NCBI RefSeq assembly: GCF_900109525.1
Contig: NZ_FOAN01000004.1
Coordinates: forward strand, 496,001-560,000
DNA from: Allobosea lupini
GTDB lineage: Bacteria > Pseudomonadota > Alphaproteobacteria > Rhizobiales > Beijerinckiaceae
Direction: 5' to 3'
DNA length: 64,000 bases
In this document: one piece after another, positions 49,521 through 60,731 of the stretch
Numbering within the stretch: the first letter of the stretch is position 1
Layout of the letters: each line of letters starts with the position of its first letter
Notes under the pieces: model-generated
What the model was told of the DNA's origin: nothing
Database searches by the model: none
Seen by the model: only the letters and a program-made list of their open reading frames with translations
Made by a program: the position numbers and the translations under genes

Positions 49521-50378
49521 TCACACGCGGGGAATGTCGACTTCGAGCTTCGCCCGCAGCTCCGGCGTCACCTGCGGGCGGACGCCGAACCAGCGCTCGA
49601 AGCCCGGGACTGCCTGGTGCAGCAGCATGCCGAGGCCGTCGACCGGGATGCCCCCGCGACGCCGGGCTTCGGCAAGCAGCGGCGTTTCCAGCGGGACATA
49701 GACGATGTCGTCGACGATCGTGCCCGGGCGCAAAGCCGAGAGATCGATCTCGAGCGGCGGCTGGCCATGCATGCCGAGCGAGGTGGTGTTGACGATCAGG
49801 TCGCTCTCGCCGACGAGTTCAGCGACATCCTGCCAAGGCCGGGCTTCGACCGTTCGCGGGAACGAAGCTGCCAGCTCGACTGCACGCTCCGGGCTGCGAT
49901 TGACCAGCAGGATGCGGCCGACGCTGCGTTCGACGAGACCATGGATGACGGCGCGCGCCGCGCCGCCGGCGCCGAGAATAAGCGCCGTGCCGGTCCGCCG
50001 GGCCCAATCGGGCACGCAGGCGTCGAGGTGGGCCAGGAAGCCATAGGCGTCAGTATTGTCGCCGCGGAGCGTGCTGCCTTCCATCCACAGCGTGTTGGCC
50101 GCGCCCATCGCCCGCGCTGTCTCGCTGGCCACGTCGAGCAGAGGCAGCACGACTTCCTTGTTCGGCACGGTGACATTGCCGCCGACGAACTCACCGGCCC
50201 GCAGCCTGGCGATGAAGCCCCGCACCTCGGCGGGTGGGACATCGACGCGCTCATAGCTACCGGCAAGGCCATGCTCGGCGAGCCAGTGACCATGGATCAG
50301 CGGTGAGCGGGAATGCGCGACGGGATGTCCGATGATGAAGCAGCGTCTGGTCATGGCAGTCGTGGAGCTAATGATCAT
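49521..50378 (-). CDS. aroE: shikimate dehydrogenase
   Basis: 285 aa, NADP-dependent reduction of 3-dehydroshikimate. [16 protein letters not shown] substrate site, [16 protein letters not shown] with the catalytic Lys, and the [13 protein letters not shown] dinucleotide loop. ATG 50378 overlaps the maf stop (ATGA); [11 protein letters not shown] at 50354 is an alternative start nearer the usual N-terminus. Confidence 0.94.
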   Translation of the reverse strand: MIISSTTAMTRRCFIIGHPVAHSRSPLIHGHWLAEHGLAGSYERVDVPPAEVRGFIARLRAGEFVGGNVTVPNKEVVLPLLDVASETARAMGAANTLWMEGSTLRGDNTDAYGFLAHLDACVPDWARRTGTALILGAGGAARAVIHGLVERSVGRILLVNRSPERAVELAASFPRTVEARPWQDVAELVGESDLIVNTTSLGMHGQPPLEIDLSALRPGTIVDDIVYVPLETPLLAEARRRGGIPVDGLGMLLHQAVPGFERWFGVRPQVTPELRAKLEVDIPRV

Positions 50379-50998
50379 GCGACGAGGTCAAGCTCGCGCA
50401 GCGTGGCGAGCAGGCTCAGCATCGGCAGGCCGAGGATGGTCGAATGATCGCCCTCGATCGTCTCGAACAGGTGGATTCCAAGACCTTCGAGCTGATAGCC
50501 ACCGACGCTGGTGGTCGCTGCCTCGCCAGCCAGTGCGACGTAATCGCTGATGAAGTCCGAGGTCAGCGGGCGCATGACGAGCACCGCGCTGCTGGTGCCG
50601 CGGCCGATGATCTCGCCATCGCGAGCCAGGGTGAAAGCCGAGGTGAGTTCGTGCTTGCGACCGGCGAGCATGGCGATCTGCCGCTCCGCCGCTACCGTGC
50701 CCTCGGGCTTGTGGAACGGACGGCCTTCGCAGACCAGCATCTGGTCCGCCGCAAGGATGATCCGGCCAGGATGCTGCGGCGAGACCGACTGGGCTTTGGC
50801 ATCCGCCAGCGCGGCTGCCACGCCGGCGGGTAGACGGCCCATGGCAAGGAAATCGGCTTCGATCGTACGCTCGTCGACATCCGGCCTGATCGCCTCGACC
50901 GGGAGCCCTGCCGCTTCGAGCAGCTGCCGCCGCGTCGCGCTGCCGGACGCGAGGATGAGCGGCGCATCGCCGCGCCAGAATATCGCCTGCCCGGTCAC
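50375..50998 (-). CDS. maf: Maf family nucleotide pyrophosphatase
   Basis: 207 aa. [20 protein letters not shown] signature, [16 protein letters not shown] and [20 protein letters not shown]. Hydrolyses modified NTPs (7-methyl-GTP, dTTP or UTP by subfamily; not assigned here). GTG 50998 overlaps the PPSR stop (GTGA), which settles the start over an ATG at 51109. Confidence 0.93.
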   Translation of the reverse strand: MTGQAIFWRGDAPLILASGSATRRQLLEAAGLPVEAIRPDVDERTIEADFLAMGRLPAGVAAALADAKAQSVSPQHPGRIILAADQMLVCEGRPFHKPEGTVAAERQIAMLAGRKHELTSAFTLARDGEIIGRGTSSAVLVMRPLTSDFISDYVALAGEAATTSVGGYQLEGLGIHLFETIEGDHSTILGLPMLSLLATLRELDLVA

Positions 50999-51825
50999 GT
51001 CGCGATGAATTTCATGCGGTGGTCGCGCAGCAGGTCGAGGATGGCGGCTGCCGTCTCCTCGATCGAGCGGCGCGTGACATCGATCACGGGCCAGCCCCGG
51101 CGGGCGCAAAGCCGGCGCGACTGGGTGATCTCGTCCGCGACCGCATCGGGGTCGACATAGGGCGTCTCGTCATCGGCCTTCAGAGACAACAGGCGGTTCT
51201 GGCGGATCTGGATAATGCGCTCTGCGCTGGCGACGAGGCCGACGATCAGCGGTTTCTTCAGGCCGTCGAGCTCGGCCGGGAGCGGCACGTTCGGCACAAG
51301 CGGGATGTTGGCGGTCTTGATCCCACGATTGGCCAGATAGATGCTGGTCGGCGTCTTCGAGGTCCGGCTGATGCCGATGAGGACGACATCGGCATTTTCG
51401 ATATCGCCGCCGAGCTGGCCGTCATCGTGCATCAGCGTATAATTCATCGCGTCGATGCGGCGGAAATACTCGGCATTGAGCATATGCTGCGCGCCCGGCC
51501 GGGGTGCCGAAGCCTGGCCGAGATAGGACTGGAACAGCGACAGGACCGGCTGCAGCACCGACAGGCAGGGGCAGCCGATATCGCGGCAGAAGCTCTCCAG
51601 CCGCTCGGCCCATTCCGGCTCGACCAACGTATAAAGAACTACGCCGGGAGAGGTTTCGATCTCGGCGAGCACGCGCGACAGCTGGTTCTCCGATCGAACC
51701 AGCGGGTAGACATGCTCGATCGCGGATACCGCTTCGTACTGTGCTGCAGCGGCGCGGCTGACCGCGATCAGGGTCTCGCCGGTCGCGTCGGAGACCAGAT
51801 GCAGGTGAAAATAGTTGCGCGCCAC
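50995..51825 (-). CDS. pyruvate, water dikinase regulatory protein (PPSR, DUF299)
   Basis: 276-aa bifunctional kinase/phosphorylase of the DUF299 family. [20 protein letters not shown] opening and the P-loop-like [18 protein letters not shown]. Known members regulate PEP synthetase or pyruvate phosphate dikinase. The frame is open further upstream, but GTG 51825 gives the family N-terminus; longer starts would run through the origin region. The Caulobacter homologue borders the chromosome origin. Confidence 0.92.
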   Translation of the reverse strand: MARNYFHLHLVSDATGETLIAVSRAAAAQYEAVSAIEHVYPLVRSENQLSRVLAEIETSPGVVLYTLVEPEWAERLESFCRDIGCPCLSVLQPVLSLFQSYLGQASAPRPGAQHMLNAEYFRRIDAMNYTLMHDDGQLGGDIENADVVLIGISRTSKTPTSIYLANRGIKTANIPLVPNVPLPAELDGLKKPLIVGLVASAERIIQIRQNRLLSLKADDETPYVDPDAVADEITQSRRLCARRGWPVIDVTRRSIEETAAAILDLLRDHRMKFIAT

Positions 51826-52042
51826 GGTTTCCGTCGCCCCTGCCGGCCTCTTGTCCGGCTCAGCTCTAGAGCTGTTCCGCCGGCCTGGGAATCCCTTTTC
51901 GATGCTTCGGTCGCCGGCGGACCGCTGATTCACAAGGCTGGGACAAGTGGGGATAACCCGGCGCTTCCAGGAATCCGTCTCGACGGCTCGGGATAACCCG
52001 GCCAAAGCCTCAACAGGCATTGGCCTGTGGGCGGAATCCGGA

Positions 52043-52058
52043 TGTTTCACGTGAATCA
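52043..52058. promoter_or_regulatory. parS-like site in the origin (15/16)
   Basis: TGTTTCACGTGAATCA, one mismatch to TGTTTCACGTGAAACA. ParB-binding site candidate inside the hemE-PPSR region. Confidence 0.75.
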
Positions 52059-52105
52059 TTTTTGAACGCGGCGCCAGGCCGCGCCCGGGAACGAAATCCA
52101 ATTCG

Positions 52106-52120
52106 TTAAGAAAGTCTTAA
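52106..52120. promoter_or_regulatory. CtrA binding box
   Basis: TTAAGAAAGTCTTAA is an exact TTAA-N7-TTAA, the CtrA consensus. In Caulobacter such boxes repress initiation at the origin; here it may also act on hemE. Confidence 0.75.
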
Positions 52121-52216
52121 GGGTCGGCCAGCCCAGAATCGGTCAGCCCACTGACTTGCGGGCGCCCTGTGGACCGGTTGTGGACAATCTTGGGGCGGGC
52201 TATGTGCCCACATCCA

Positions 52217-52258
52217 AGAGTCTAAACAGAAGACTCTCTTAGAAAAGAATCTTTTAGG
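52217..52258. repeat. AT-rich stem-loops between oriC and hemE
   Basis: AGAGTCT (52217-52223) and AGACTCT (52231-52237) form a 7-bp stem with loop AAACAGA; AAAAGA / TCTTTT around one base follows a few bases later. The most AT-rich stretch of the gap, a candidate unwinding element or leader for hemE. Confidence 0.5.
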
Positions 52259-52286
52259 AAGATGGGCTCAAGGCCCGGTGCGCTTC

Positions 52287-53312
52287 ATGACCCAAAGCCT
52301 TTACCTCCGCGCTCTCTCCGGCGAGACGCTGCCGAAGCCACCGCTCTGGCTGATGCGTCAGGCTGGCCGATATCTGCCGGAGTATCGCGAGCTTCGTGCC
52401 AAGGCCGGCGGCTTCCTCGATCTCTGCTACAATCCGGAATGGGCAGCAGAGGTCACGCTGCAGCCGATCCGGCGTTTCGGCTTCGATGCGGCGATCCTGT
52501 TTTCCGATATCCTGGTGATCCCCCACGCGCTCGGCCAGAAGCTCTGGTTCGCGCAAGGTGAAGGACCGAGGCTGGAGCCAGTGGCCGATGCGGTCCGCTT
52601 CGGCGAGATCCGCGACGAGATCGACCCCGACGTGCTGGCGCCGGTCTACGAGACTGTCCGGCGCGTCAAGGCAGCGCTTCCCAAGGAAACTGCGCTGATC
52701 GGCTTCTGCGGCGCGCCCTGGACTGTCGCGACCTATATGGTCGCCGGTCGCGGCACACCCGATCAGGGCCCGGCCAAGGCCCTGTTCCAGCGCGACCCTG
52801 CCCTCTTTGCGCGGCTGATCGATCGGCTCGTCGTCAATTCGGCGGCCTATCTGAACGCCCAGATCGATGCCGGTGTCGATGCCGTGCAGATTTTCGACAG
52901 CTGGGCGGGCTCGCTTGGCCCCGAGGATTTCAAGCGCTGGTGCATCGAGCCGACCAGGCGGATCGTCGATCTCGTTCGGGGGCGCCATCCCCAGGCGAAG
53001 ATCATCGGCTTTCCGCGCGGAGCCGGAGCCGGCATTCCGGCTTACGTCCGGGATACCGGCATCGACGCGGTCGGGCTCGAGACCGAGATCGAACGCAGTT
53101 TCGTGCGCGAGGCGATTCAGCCACTCGTGCCGGTGCAGGGTCATCTCGATCCGCAGCTGTTGCGGGCGGGCGGACCCGAGCTTGATCGCGAGATCGAGGC
53201 GATCCGTGCGGCATTCGGCGGAGGTCCCTTCGTCTTCAATCTGGGGCATGGCATCCTGCCGGACACGCCGATCGCTCATGTCGAGCGGCTGGTCGAACTG
53301 GTTCGCGCCTGA
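52287..53312 (+). CDS. hemE: uroporphyrinogen decarboxylase
   Basis: 341 aa. [20 protein letters not shown] signature with active-site Arg residues, the [12 protein letters not shown] block carrying the catalytic Asp, and [19 protein letters not shown] at the end. ATG 52287 is taken; GTG 52278 in frame is closer to the AAGG and could be used. Borders the putative oriC; forms a heme-linked run with hemJ. Confidence 0.96.
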   Translation: MTQSLYLRALSGETLPKPPLWLMRQAGRYLPEYRELRAKAGGFLDLCYNPEWAAEVTLQPIRRFGFDAAILFSDILVIPHALGQKLWFAQGEGPRLEPVADAVRFGEIRDEIDPDVLAPVYETVRRVKAALPKETALIGFCGAPWTVATYMVAGRGTPDQGPAKALFQRDPALFARLIDRLVVNSAAYLNAQIDAGVDAVQIFDSWAGSLGPEDFKRWCIEPTRRIVDLVRGRHPQAKIIGFPRGAGAGIPAYVRDTGIDAVGLETEIERSFVREAIQPLVPVQGHLDPQLLRAGGPELDREIEAIRAAFGGGPFVFNLGHGILPDTPIAHVERLVELVRA

Positions 53313-53331
53313 AGCCTAGAGGACTACCGCC

Positions 53332-53757
53332 ATGGCCTACGAATGGATCAAGGCTTTCCACGTGATGGCGGTGATCGCCTGGATGGCCGGGATGCTCTAT
53401 CTGCCGCGGCTGATGGTCTATCACGCCGAGGCGCAGGTCGGCTCGATCCAGTCCGAGACCTTCAAGATCATGGAGCGCCGGCTACTCAAGGGGATCATCA
53501 ACCCCGCGATGATCGTCACCTGGGTGCTCGGGCTCTACCTCGCCTGGAGCGCCTTCGGCTTCAAGGGCGGCTGGCTGCACGGCAAGATCGCGCTGGTCCT
53601 TGTCCTCTCGGGCATCCATGGCTATCTCAGCGGCCGGGTCAGGGCCTTCGCCGAAGACCGCAACGACAAGCCGGCGCGTTTCTATCGCATCCTCAACGAG
53701 GTACCGGCGCTGCTGATGGCGGCTATCGTCATCCTGGTGGTCGTCAAGCCCTTCTGA
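53332..53757 (+). CDS. hemJ: protoporphyrinogen IX oxidase HemJ
   Basis: 141-aa inner-membrane protein with four hydrophobic segments. WIKAFHVMAVIAWMAGMLYLP with the conserved His10, VYHAEAQ and IINPAMIVTWVLGLYLA are family features. Oxidises protoporphyrinogen IX in bacteria lacking HemG/HemY. 19 bp after hemE. Confidence 0.93.
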   Translation: MAYEWIKAFHVMAVIAWMAGMLYLPRLMVYHAEAQVGSIQSETFKIMERRLLKGIINPAMIVTWVLGLYLAWSAFGFKGGWLHGKIALVLVLSGIHGYLSGRVRAFAEDRNDKPARFYRILNEVPALLMAAIVILVVVKPF

Positions 53758-53975
53758 GATCGCCGCGGTTTCCCGCTTGAGCGATTCGGGGAAAGCGGTT
53801 ATCAAGCCTCTGCGCTTTTCGTATGCGTCCTTCCTTATCGTCGACGGCTCGTGCCGCGGCTGCTTTCTCGGCCGACACGACGTCCTGACAAGTGGGCCTT
53901 CAGGCCTTTCGTCCCGTCGATCCCTCCACTGCCGTCCGGCCTGCCTGATCGCGGGCCTGTTACTCCGGGTACCCC

Positions 53976-55241
<1,266 letters not shown>

Positions 55242-55267
55242 CGGCGACCACCTCCGTAGCGATATCG

Positions 55268-55299
55268 AAAGGCCCCGGAATCGCGCCGGGGCCTTTTTC
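55268..55299 (+). terminator. rho-independent terminator after rho
   Basis: AAAGGCCCCGG / CCGGGGCCTTT arms with a 7-base loop followed by TT and CA, 26 bases past the rho stop. Confidence 0.92.
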
Positions 55300-55979
55300 A
55301 TTGTCGATAGCAACTGTGGCCAAGTGGGCGCTCGCGGTCACCTAGCCAACCGATTCGGATCCGTGACGGGTTGCGGTCCCTCCGGATCGGGCAGCCGACC
55401 AGGATCGCCGTCAGATGCGGTCGTGCCAGGCGGTCCGCCTGAAGGATTCTTGAGTCGGACCAGCGGGCACAATTTCCATGCCTTTAGGGTCGCGGTCACG
55501 GGCGTTGAGGATCGAGCCATGAGCCATCGGGGCATGCGCTGCCGGAGCGAGTATGGCCACACGGAAATCGAATCCTTCTCACGATCTTCGGCGCCTCGCT
55601 GAGCCTACGGCACCGCCGGAGTCGATCCGAATTGTCTCCAGCAGTCCCGACTTGGCGCCGCGGTAGTACCAATCATTTTGCGCGATTTGCCTGCTGGGGA
55701 TCTGTCGCGCGGCTCGCCTGCGCGGGCGGACTGGCGAACCACAACAGGTGCTGCCCTAGATTCGGATACGAAACAAAACGCCTGGTAAGCGCGATCCGGC
55801 GCTGTTGCGAAGGGCGCATGGGCGGAAGGAAAACCCAATGCCGCGCCTCGTGCTCGATCTTGATGTTCGCGCAGGCCTCGTTCATCACCCTATCGATAGC
55901 GGGGGTGAGTTCTCATGTGCGATAGCACGGCACCGATGGTTGTCCGCTCGGGGTGTTCAAGCGCCCATGGGACGGAAAC
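55300..55979. other. 680-bp gap between rho and mnmE, no gene recognised
   Basis: No convincing gene on either strand. Short open frames exist, including one on the minus strand at 55605-55838 and one on the plus strand at 55632-55925, but their translations are Cys/Arg/Ser-rich and match nothing I know. Base use looks less GC-rich and less codon-biased than the neighbours. It could be a decayed insertion or gene, or hold a non-coding RNA and the mnmE promoter. Confidence 0.5.
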
Positions 55980-57284
55980 GTGAAAGCCCATCCGACGATC
56001 GTAGCGTTGTCCTCCGGCGCCGGACGCGCTGGCGTCGCGGTGGTTCGTGTTTCAGGACCAAGCGTCCGATTCGTTATCGAAACGATCGCGGGATCCGTGC
56101 CTGAGGCGCGCAGAGCTGCCTATCGGGCGTTGCGCGATGGCGATGGCGCGATCATCGACCACGGTCTCGTGCTGTTCTTTCCAGCGCCAGCAAGCTTCAC
56201 CGGCGAGGATGTCGCCGAGTTCCATATTCATGGTTCGCGCGCGGTGCTGTCGCGGCTGCTCTCGGTGCTCGCGGCCCTGCCCGGCCTGCGCCTGGCGGAA
56301 GCGGGCGAGTTCACCCGCCGCGCTTTCGAGGCGGGCAAACTCGACCTTGCGGCCGTGGAGGGGCTCGCAGACCTGATCGATTCGGAGACGGAATGGCAGC
56401 GCAGACAGGCACTGCGGCAGATGGAAGGCGCGCTCGGCCAGGCCGCCGCTGAATGGCGCAGCGCGTTGATCAAAGCCATGACGCTGATCGAGGCCGAGAT
56501 CGATTTTTCCGATGAAGGCGATGTTGCCGGGCCGCTGATCGCCGAAGCTGTCGCCGGCTGCCAGGGCGTTCTTGGTAGTCTGCGGGTAGCACTCGGTAGT
56601 TTTGCCGCCGGCGAGCGGGTGCGTGAGGGCTTTGTCGTGGTGCTCGCTGGGCCGCCGAATGCGGGCAAGTCGAGCCTACTCAATGCGATCGCCCGGAGGG
56701 ACGTCGCGATCGTCTCGCCGATCGCCGGTACGACCCGGGATGCCATCGAAGTCAGGCTGGATCTGGGCGGCATTCCCGTCGTTCTTGTCGATACCGCCGG
56801 CCTGCGCGAGAGTTCCGACGAGATCGAGGCGGAAGGCGTGCGGCGCGCGCGCCAGCGGGCCGACAATGCCGACCTCGTGCTGCGATTGCGGCCGCCTGAT
56901 TCGGAAACGGACCGAAAAGACAGTGGCACTACCGAGATCGTTGTCGCGACGAAGCTCGATCTTGGCGGTAGTGCTCGGCCCGGCGAGGTCGGTGTGTCCG
57001 CCATCACCGGGTCAGGACTACCGGAGTTGATGGCGCTCATCGCCTCTCGCCTGGGTAAGCTCGGTCAGGCTGAGCCCGCTCTCGTCACCCGTGAACGCCA
57101 GCGCGTCGCGGTGGCGGATGCCGCCGCCGCGATCGAACGGGCAGCCCAGCTTCCGCATGAACAGCCCGAGCTGATCGCGGAAGAGCTGCGCCTCGCTGTC
57201 CGGGCACTGGAGCGGCTGATCGGCAAGGTCGATGTCGAAGACGTGCTCGACAGCCTGTTTTCCGGCTTCTGCATCGGCAAATAG
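55980..57284 (+). CDS. mnmE: tRNA uridine-5-carboxymethylaminomethyl GTPase MnmE
   Basis: 434 aa. N-terminal folate-binding domain ([20 protein letters not shown]), helical domain, G domain with [20 protein letters not shown] and GTTRD, and the C-terminal CIGK motif ending FSGFCIGK. With MnmG it makes cmnm5U34 in tRNA. GTG 55980 gives the family start with GGGACGGA upstream; GTG 55953 is less likely. Confidence 0.95.
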   Translation: MKAHPTIVALSSGAGRAGVAVVRVSGPSVRFVIETIAGSVPEARRAAYRALRDGDGAIIDHGLVLFFPAPASFTGEDVAEFHIHGSRAVLSRLLSVLAALPGLRLAEAGEFTRRAFEAGKLDLAAVEGLADLIDSETEWQRRQALRQMEGALGQAAAEWRSALIKAMTLIEAEIDFSDEGDVAGPLIAEAVAGCQGVLGSLRVALGSFAAGERVREGFVVVLAGPPNAGKSSLLNAIARRDVAIVSPIAGTTRDAIEVRLDLGGIPVVLVDTAGLRESSDEIEAEGVRRARQRADNADLVLRLRPPDSETDRKDSGTTEIVVATKLDLGGSARPGEVGVSAITGSGLPELMALIASRLGKLGQAEPALVTRERQRVAVADAAAAIERAAQLPHEQPELIAEELRLAVRALERLIGKVDVEDVLDSLFSGFCIGK

Positions 57285-57330
57285 GCGGTTTTCATTGACC
57301 GCGCCGCGAGGCTTGGCTAGCGATCTCATC

Positions 57331-59223
57331 ATGTCGAATGCACAGGCGAACGAGCGCTACGATGTCGTCGTGGTGGGCGGCGGCCATGCCGGGGCGGAAG
57401 CCGCGGCCGCGGCCGCACGTGCCGGCGCGAGGACGGCGCTCATCACCCAGCAGATTGCGACCGTTGGCGCGATGTCATGCAACCCGGCGATCGGTGGGCT
57501 CGGCAAGGGCCATCTCGTGCGCGAGATCGATGCGCTCGATGGGATCATGGCCCGCTGCGCCGATCAGGGCGGCATCCAGTTCCGCATGCTCAACCGGCGC
57601 AAGGGGCCGGCGGTGCGCGGGCCGCGCGCCCAGGCTGACCGCAAGCTCTACCGCGAGGCGGTGCAGGGAGCTCTCGCCGCCCAGTCCGGCCTGACCGTTA
57701 TCGAGGGCGAGGCATTCGATCTCGAGATCGTCTCCGAGCGGGTCGCCGGTGTCGTGCTTGCGGATGGCCGTCGATTCGCCTGTGGAACGGTCGTGCTGAC
57801 GACTGGAACCTTCCTGCGTGGCCTGATCCATATCGGAGAGAGACAGATTCCCGCAGGGCGCGTTGGAGAGGCGCCCTCGCTTGGCCTCTCCGCTACGCTT
57901 GAACGGCACGGATTCCCGCTCGGACGCTTGAAGACCGGAACGCCGCCACGCTTGGACGGCCGGACGATCGACTGGGCCAGCCTCGAGATGCAGCCGGGCG
58001 ACGATCCACCGGAGCCGTTCTCGGTGATGACCGAGGCGATCACCACGCCGCAGATCAGCTGCGGCGTGACGCGGACGACGCTGGCGACGCATGAACTGAT
58101 CCGCGCCAACCTTCATCGGGCGCCCATGTTCTCCGGCCAGATCGAAGGGCGCGGACCGCGCTATTGCCCGTCCATCGAGGACAAGGTCGGCCGCTTCGGC
58201 GATCGTGACGGCCATCAGATCTTCCTCGAACCCGAAGGCCTCGAGGATCCCACAGTCTATCCGAACGGAATCTCGACCTCGCTGCCGGAAGACGTACAGC
58301 TGGGCCTTCTCAAGACGATCCCGGGTCTTGAGCGCGCCGTCATGCTGCGGCCTGGCTATGCGATCGAGTACGATTATGTCGATCCGCGTGCGCTGAAGCC
58401 GACATTGGAGACACGGGCGGTCTCAGGGCTGTTCCTCGCCGGCCAGATCAACGGGACCACCGGCTATGAAGAAGCGGCGGCCCAGGGCTTGCTCGCGGGC
58501 CTCAATGCCGTGCGCCGTTCCTGCGGCAGCGAGCCTGTCCGCCTCGACCGGACGCAATCCTATATCGGTGTGATGGTCGACGATCTCGTGACACGCGGCG
58601 TTACGGAACCGTATCGGATGTTCACCTCGCGCGCCGAGTTCCGGCTGTCGCTACGGGTCGACAATGCCGATGAGCGCCTGACACCTTTGGGCATCGGGCT
58701 TGGTGTCGTCGCCCACGCTCGTCAGAAGCGCTTCGCGAGCCGCCAGTCAGAAATCGTTAAGCTTACCGAACTCTTACGCGAACGATCTCTCTCGCCGAAT
58801 GAAGCGGCGGCGGCCGGGCTGGAGCTCAATCGCGACGGGATCAGGCGCTCGGGTTTCCAGATCCTGTCCTATCCGGCCGTCGATTTCGAGGCCCTGCTCC
58901 GTGTCTGGCCCGATCTCGCGAGCTTTTCCGAGGCGGTGCGGGCGCGTGTCGCCGCAGACGCGACCTATGCGGTTTATCTCGACCGGCAGGCGGCCGAGAT
59001 CGAATCCTATCAGCGCGACCAGGCGCTGGCGCTGCCTGCCGATCTTGATCTCGATGGCATCTCCGGGCTGTCGAACGAGGTGCGGATGAAGCTGCGTGCG
59101 GCCTGGCCTAGCAATCTGGCGCAGGCCGGCCGGATCGAAGGCATGACGCCAGCGGCCTTGACCTTGCTGGCCGCGCATGCGCGTAAGCATCAAACCGCCC
59201 GCATGGCGGATGCCGAGGCATGA
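57331..59223 (+). CDS. mnmG: tRNA uridine-5-carboxymethylaminomethyl synthase MnmG
   Basis: 630 aa FAD enzyme, partner of Mnm[21 protein letters not shown] Rossmann motif at residues ~10-25, [20 protein letters not shown], the [21 protein letters not shown] block and the helical C-terminus binding MnmE. ATG 57331 is preferred; the frame is open upstream through the end of mnmE in another frame. Confidence 0.97.
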   Translation: MSNAQANERYDVVVVGGGHAGAEAAAAAARAGARTALITQQIATVGAMSCNPAIGGLGKGHLVREIDALDGIMARCADQGGIQFRMLNRRKGPAVRGPRAQADRKLYREAVQGALAAQSGLTVIEGEAFDLEIVSERVAGVVLADGRRFACGTVVLTTGTFLRGLIHIGERQIPAGRVGEAPSLGLSATLERHGFPLGRLKTGTPPRLDGRTIDWASLEMQPGDDPPEPFSVMTEAITTPQISCGVTRTTLATHELIRANLHRAPMFSGQIEGRGPRYCPSIEDKVGRFGDRDGHQIFLEPEGLEDPTVYPNGISTSLPEDVQLGLLKTIPGLERAVMLRPGYAIEYDYVDPRALKPTLETRAVSGLFLAGQINGTTGYEEAAAQGLLAGLNAVRRSCGSEPVRLDRTQSYIGVMVDDLVTRGVTEPYRMFTSRAEFRLSLRVDNADERLTPLGIGLGVVAHARQKRFASRQSEIVKLTELLRERSLSPNEAAAAGLELNRDGIRRSGFQILSYPAVDFEALLRVWPDLASFSEAVRARVAADATYAVYLDRQAAEIESYQRDQALALPADLDLDGISGLSNEVRMKLRAAWPSNLAQAGRIEGMTPAALTLLAAHARKHQTARMADAEA

Positions 59224-59227
59224 TCCT

Positions 59228-59881
59228 GTGAGTTCTGTTGATAAGGCGGATAACTCCGATAGGCAGCACGCTTTTCGCTTGACGCCTGTTTCACGTGAAA
59301 CACAGGAGCGCCTCGCCATTCTGGTGGCGGAGCTCAAGCGTTGGCAGCAGGCGAAGAACCTCGTCTCGGGCGCGACGCTGGACGAGGTTTGGACCCGTCA
59401 CGTCGCCGATTCCCTGCAATTGCTCGGCCATGCGCCGCAGGCACGACGCTGGCTCGATCTCGGCTCGGGCGGCGGCTTCCCAGGTCTCGTATTGGGCATC
59501 CGGCTGGCCGAGCTCGGCGGGCATATCGATCTCGTCGAAAGCAATGCCCGCAAATGCGCTTTCCTGCGACATGCCGCGCGCCTGACAGGCTCGCCTGTCA
59601 CAGTGCACAATGCCCGGATCGAGGATGTCGTCGACGGCTTTGTCGGCAAGGTCGAAGCCGTGACGGCGCGGGCGCTTGCGCCGCTGCCGCTGCTGCTCGA
59701 CTGGTGCAATGAGCTGTTGAGAACCGGGGTGACGGGAGTCTTTCCCAAGGGACAACATCTAGATGCGGAATTGACCGCCGCTGCTAAATATTGGAAGATT
59801 CAGGCCACAACGTTTCCATCCTTGACGGATTCGGCGGCCGCTATCCTGGTGATAGGCGGCGTCGAGAAACGGGCCGATTGA
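59228..59881 (+). CDS. rsmG: 16S rRNA (guanine(527)-N(7))-methyltransferase
   Basis: 217 aa SAM enzyme forming m7G527. WQQAKNLVSGATLDEVWTRH, LDLGSGGGFPGLVLGI (SAM site) and VTARALAPLPLLLDW. GTG 59228 follows the mnmG stop by four bases. A perfect parS lies inside the coding sequence near residues 20-26 (PVSRETQ). Stop overlaps parA (TGATG). Confidence 0.94.
   Translation: MSSVDKADNSDRQHAFRLTPVSRETQERLAILVAELKRWQQAKNLVSGATLDEVWTRHVADSLQLLGHAPQARRWLDLGSGGGFPGLVLGIRLAELGGHIDLVESNARKCAFLRHAARLTGSPVTVHNARIEDVVDGFVGKVEAVTARALAPLPLLLDWCNELLRTGVTGVFPKGQHLDAELTAAAKYWKIQATTFPSLTDSAAAILVIGGVEKRAD
59287..59302. promoter_or_regulatory. parS site (16/16), inside rsmG
   Basis: TGTTTCACGTGAAACA, an exact match to the universal parS consensus, 580 bp before parA. 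Centromere for ParB loading near the origin. Confidence 0.92.
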
Positions 59882-60708
59882 TGACCGATTGTCAGCCTAT
59901 CTCCATTCCGACGCGCCCGCGCGTGCTGGCGCTCGCCAATCAGAAGGGCGGGGTCGGCAAGACCACGACCGCGATCAATCTCGGCACTGCCCTCGCCGCG
60001 ATCGGCGAGAAGGTGCTGATCATCGATCTCGATCCGCAGGGCAATGCCTCGACCGGCCTCGGTGTTGACCGGAAGAGCCGCAAGGCGTCGACCTATGACG
60101 TGCTCTGCGGCGATATCGGCCTGGGCATGGCGATGCAGGCTACCGCTGTTCCCAATTTGTTCCTGGCGCCGTCGACGCTCGACCTTCTGGGTGTCGAACT
60201 TGAGATCGCCGGAGCCAAGGACCGTGCGCTGCGTCTGAAGAAGGCGATCGACGAGCTGGTTCACGATCAGCGCTGCAGCGATCTGACCTATATCCTGATC
60301 GATTGCCCACCCTCGCTCAGCCTCATCACCATCAACGCGATGACGGCGGCGGACGCGGTCCTGGTACCGTTGCAATGCGAGTTCTTCGCACTGGAAGGCC
60401 TCAGCCAGTTGCTCAAGACGGTCGAGCAGGTGCGGGCCGGCCTTAATCCGCGCCTGATCATCCAGGGCGTGGTGCTGACCATGTACGACCCGCGCAACAA
60501 CCTCTCCGGGCAGGTCATGGCCGATGTCCGCCATTTTCTCGGCGACAAGGTCTATGAGACCGTGATCCCGCGGAATGTAAGGATCTCGGAGGCGCCCTCC
60601 TATGGCAAGCCGGCGCTGCTCTATGACCTGCGCTGTGCAGGTTCGCAGGCCTATCTGAAGCTGGCCTCGGAGGTGATCAAGCGCGAGCGCACGCTGCGCG
60701 CCGCCTGA
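59881..60708 (+). CDS. parA: chromosome partitioning ATPase ParA
   Basis: 275 aa. Deviant Walker A KGGVGKTTT near residue 25, LIIDLDPQGNAST, and DCPPSLSLITINAMTAAD. Positions ParB-parS complexes by ATP-dependent DNA binding. ATG 59881 shares an A with the rsmG stop. Followed by parB after 23 bp. Confidence 0.96.
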   Translation: MTDCQPISIPTRPRVLALANQKGGVGKTTTAINLGTALAAIGEKVLIIDLDPQGNASTGLGVDRKSRKASTYDVLCGDIGLGMAMQATAVPNLFLAPSTLDLLGVELEIAGAKDRALRLKKAIDELVHDQRCSDLTYILIDCPPSLSLITINAMTAADAVLVPLQCEFFALEGLSQLLKTVEQVRAGLNPRLIIQGVVLTMYDPRNNLSGQVMADVRHFLGDKVYETVIPRNVRISEAPSYGKPALLYDLRCAGSQAYLKLASEVIKRERTLRAA

Positions 60709-60731
60709 TCGGTAAGAAAGGTTCAAGAGGA

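Larger units (their letters stand above)
51826..52286. other. putative chromosomal replication origin (oriC)
   Basis: The gap between divergent PPSR and hemE, the site of the origin in Caulobacter and the conserved hemE-RP001 cluster of Alphaproteobacteria. It contains a perfect CtrA box at 52106-52120, DnaA-like 9-mers TGGGGATAA (51948), TCGGGATAA (51988), TGTGGACCG (52168) and TGTGGACAA (52179), eight GANTC sites between 51927 and 52251, a parS-like site at 52043, and AT-rich hairpins at 52217-52258. A 14-bp palindrome CAGCTCTAGAGCTG lies at 51861. No exact TTATCCACA occurs, which tempers the call. Confidence 0.78.

Noticed and set aside
55605-55925. Transposase remnant in the rho-mnmE gap
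   Set aside because: Some translations vaguely recall transposase text, but no frame, motif or terminal inverted repeats could be supported.
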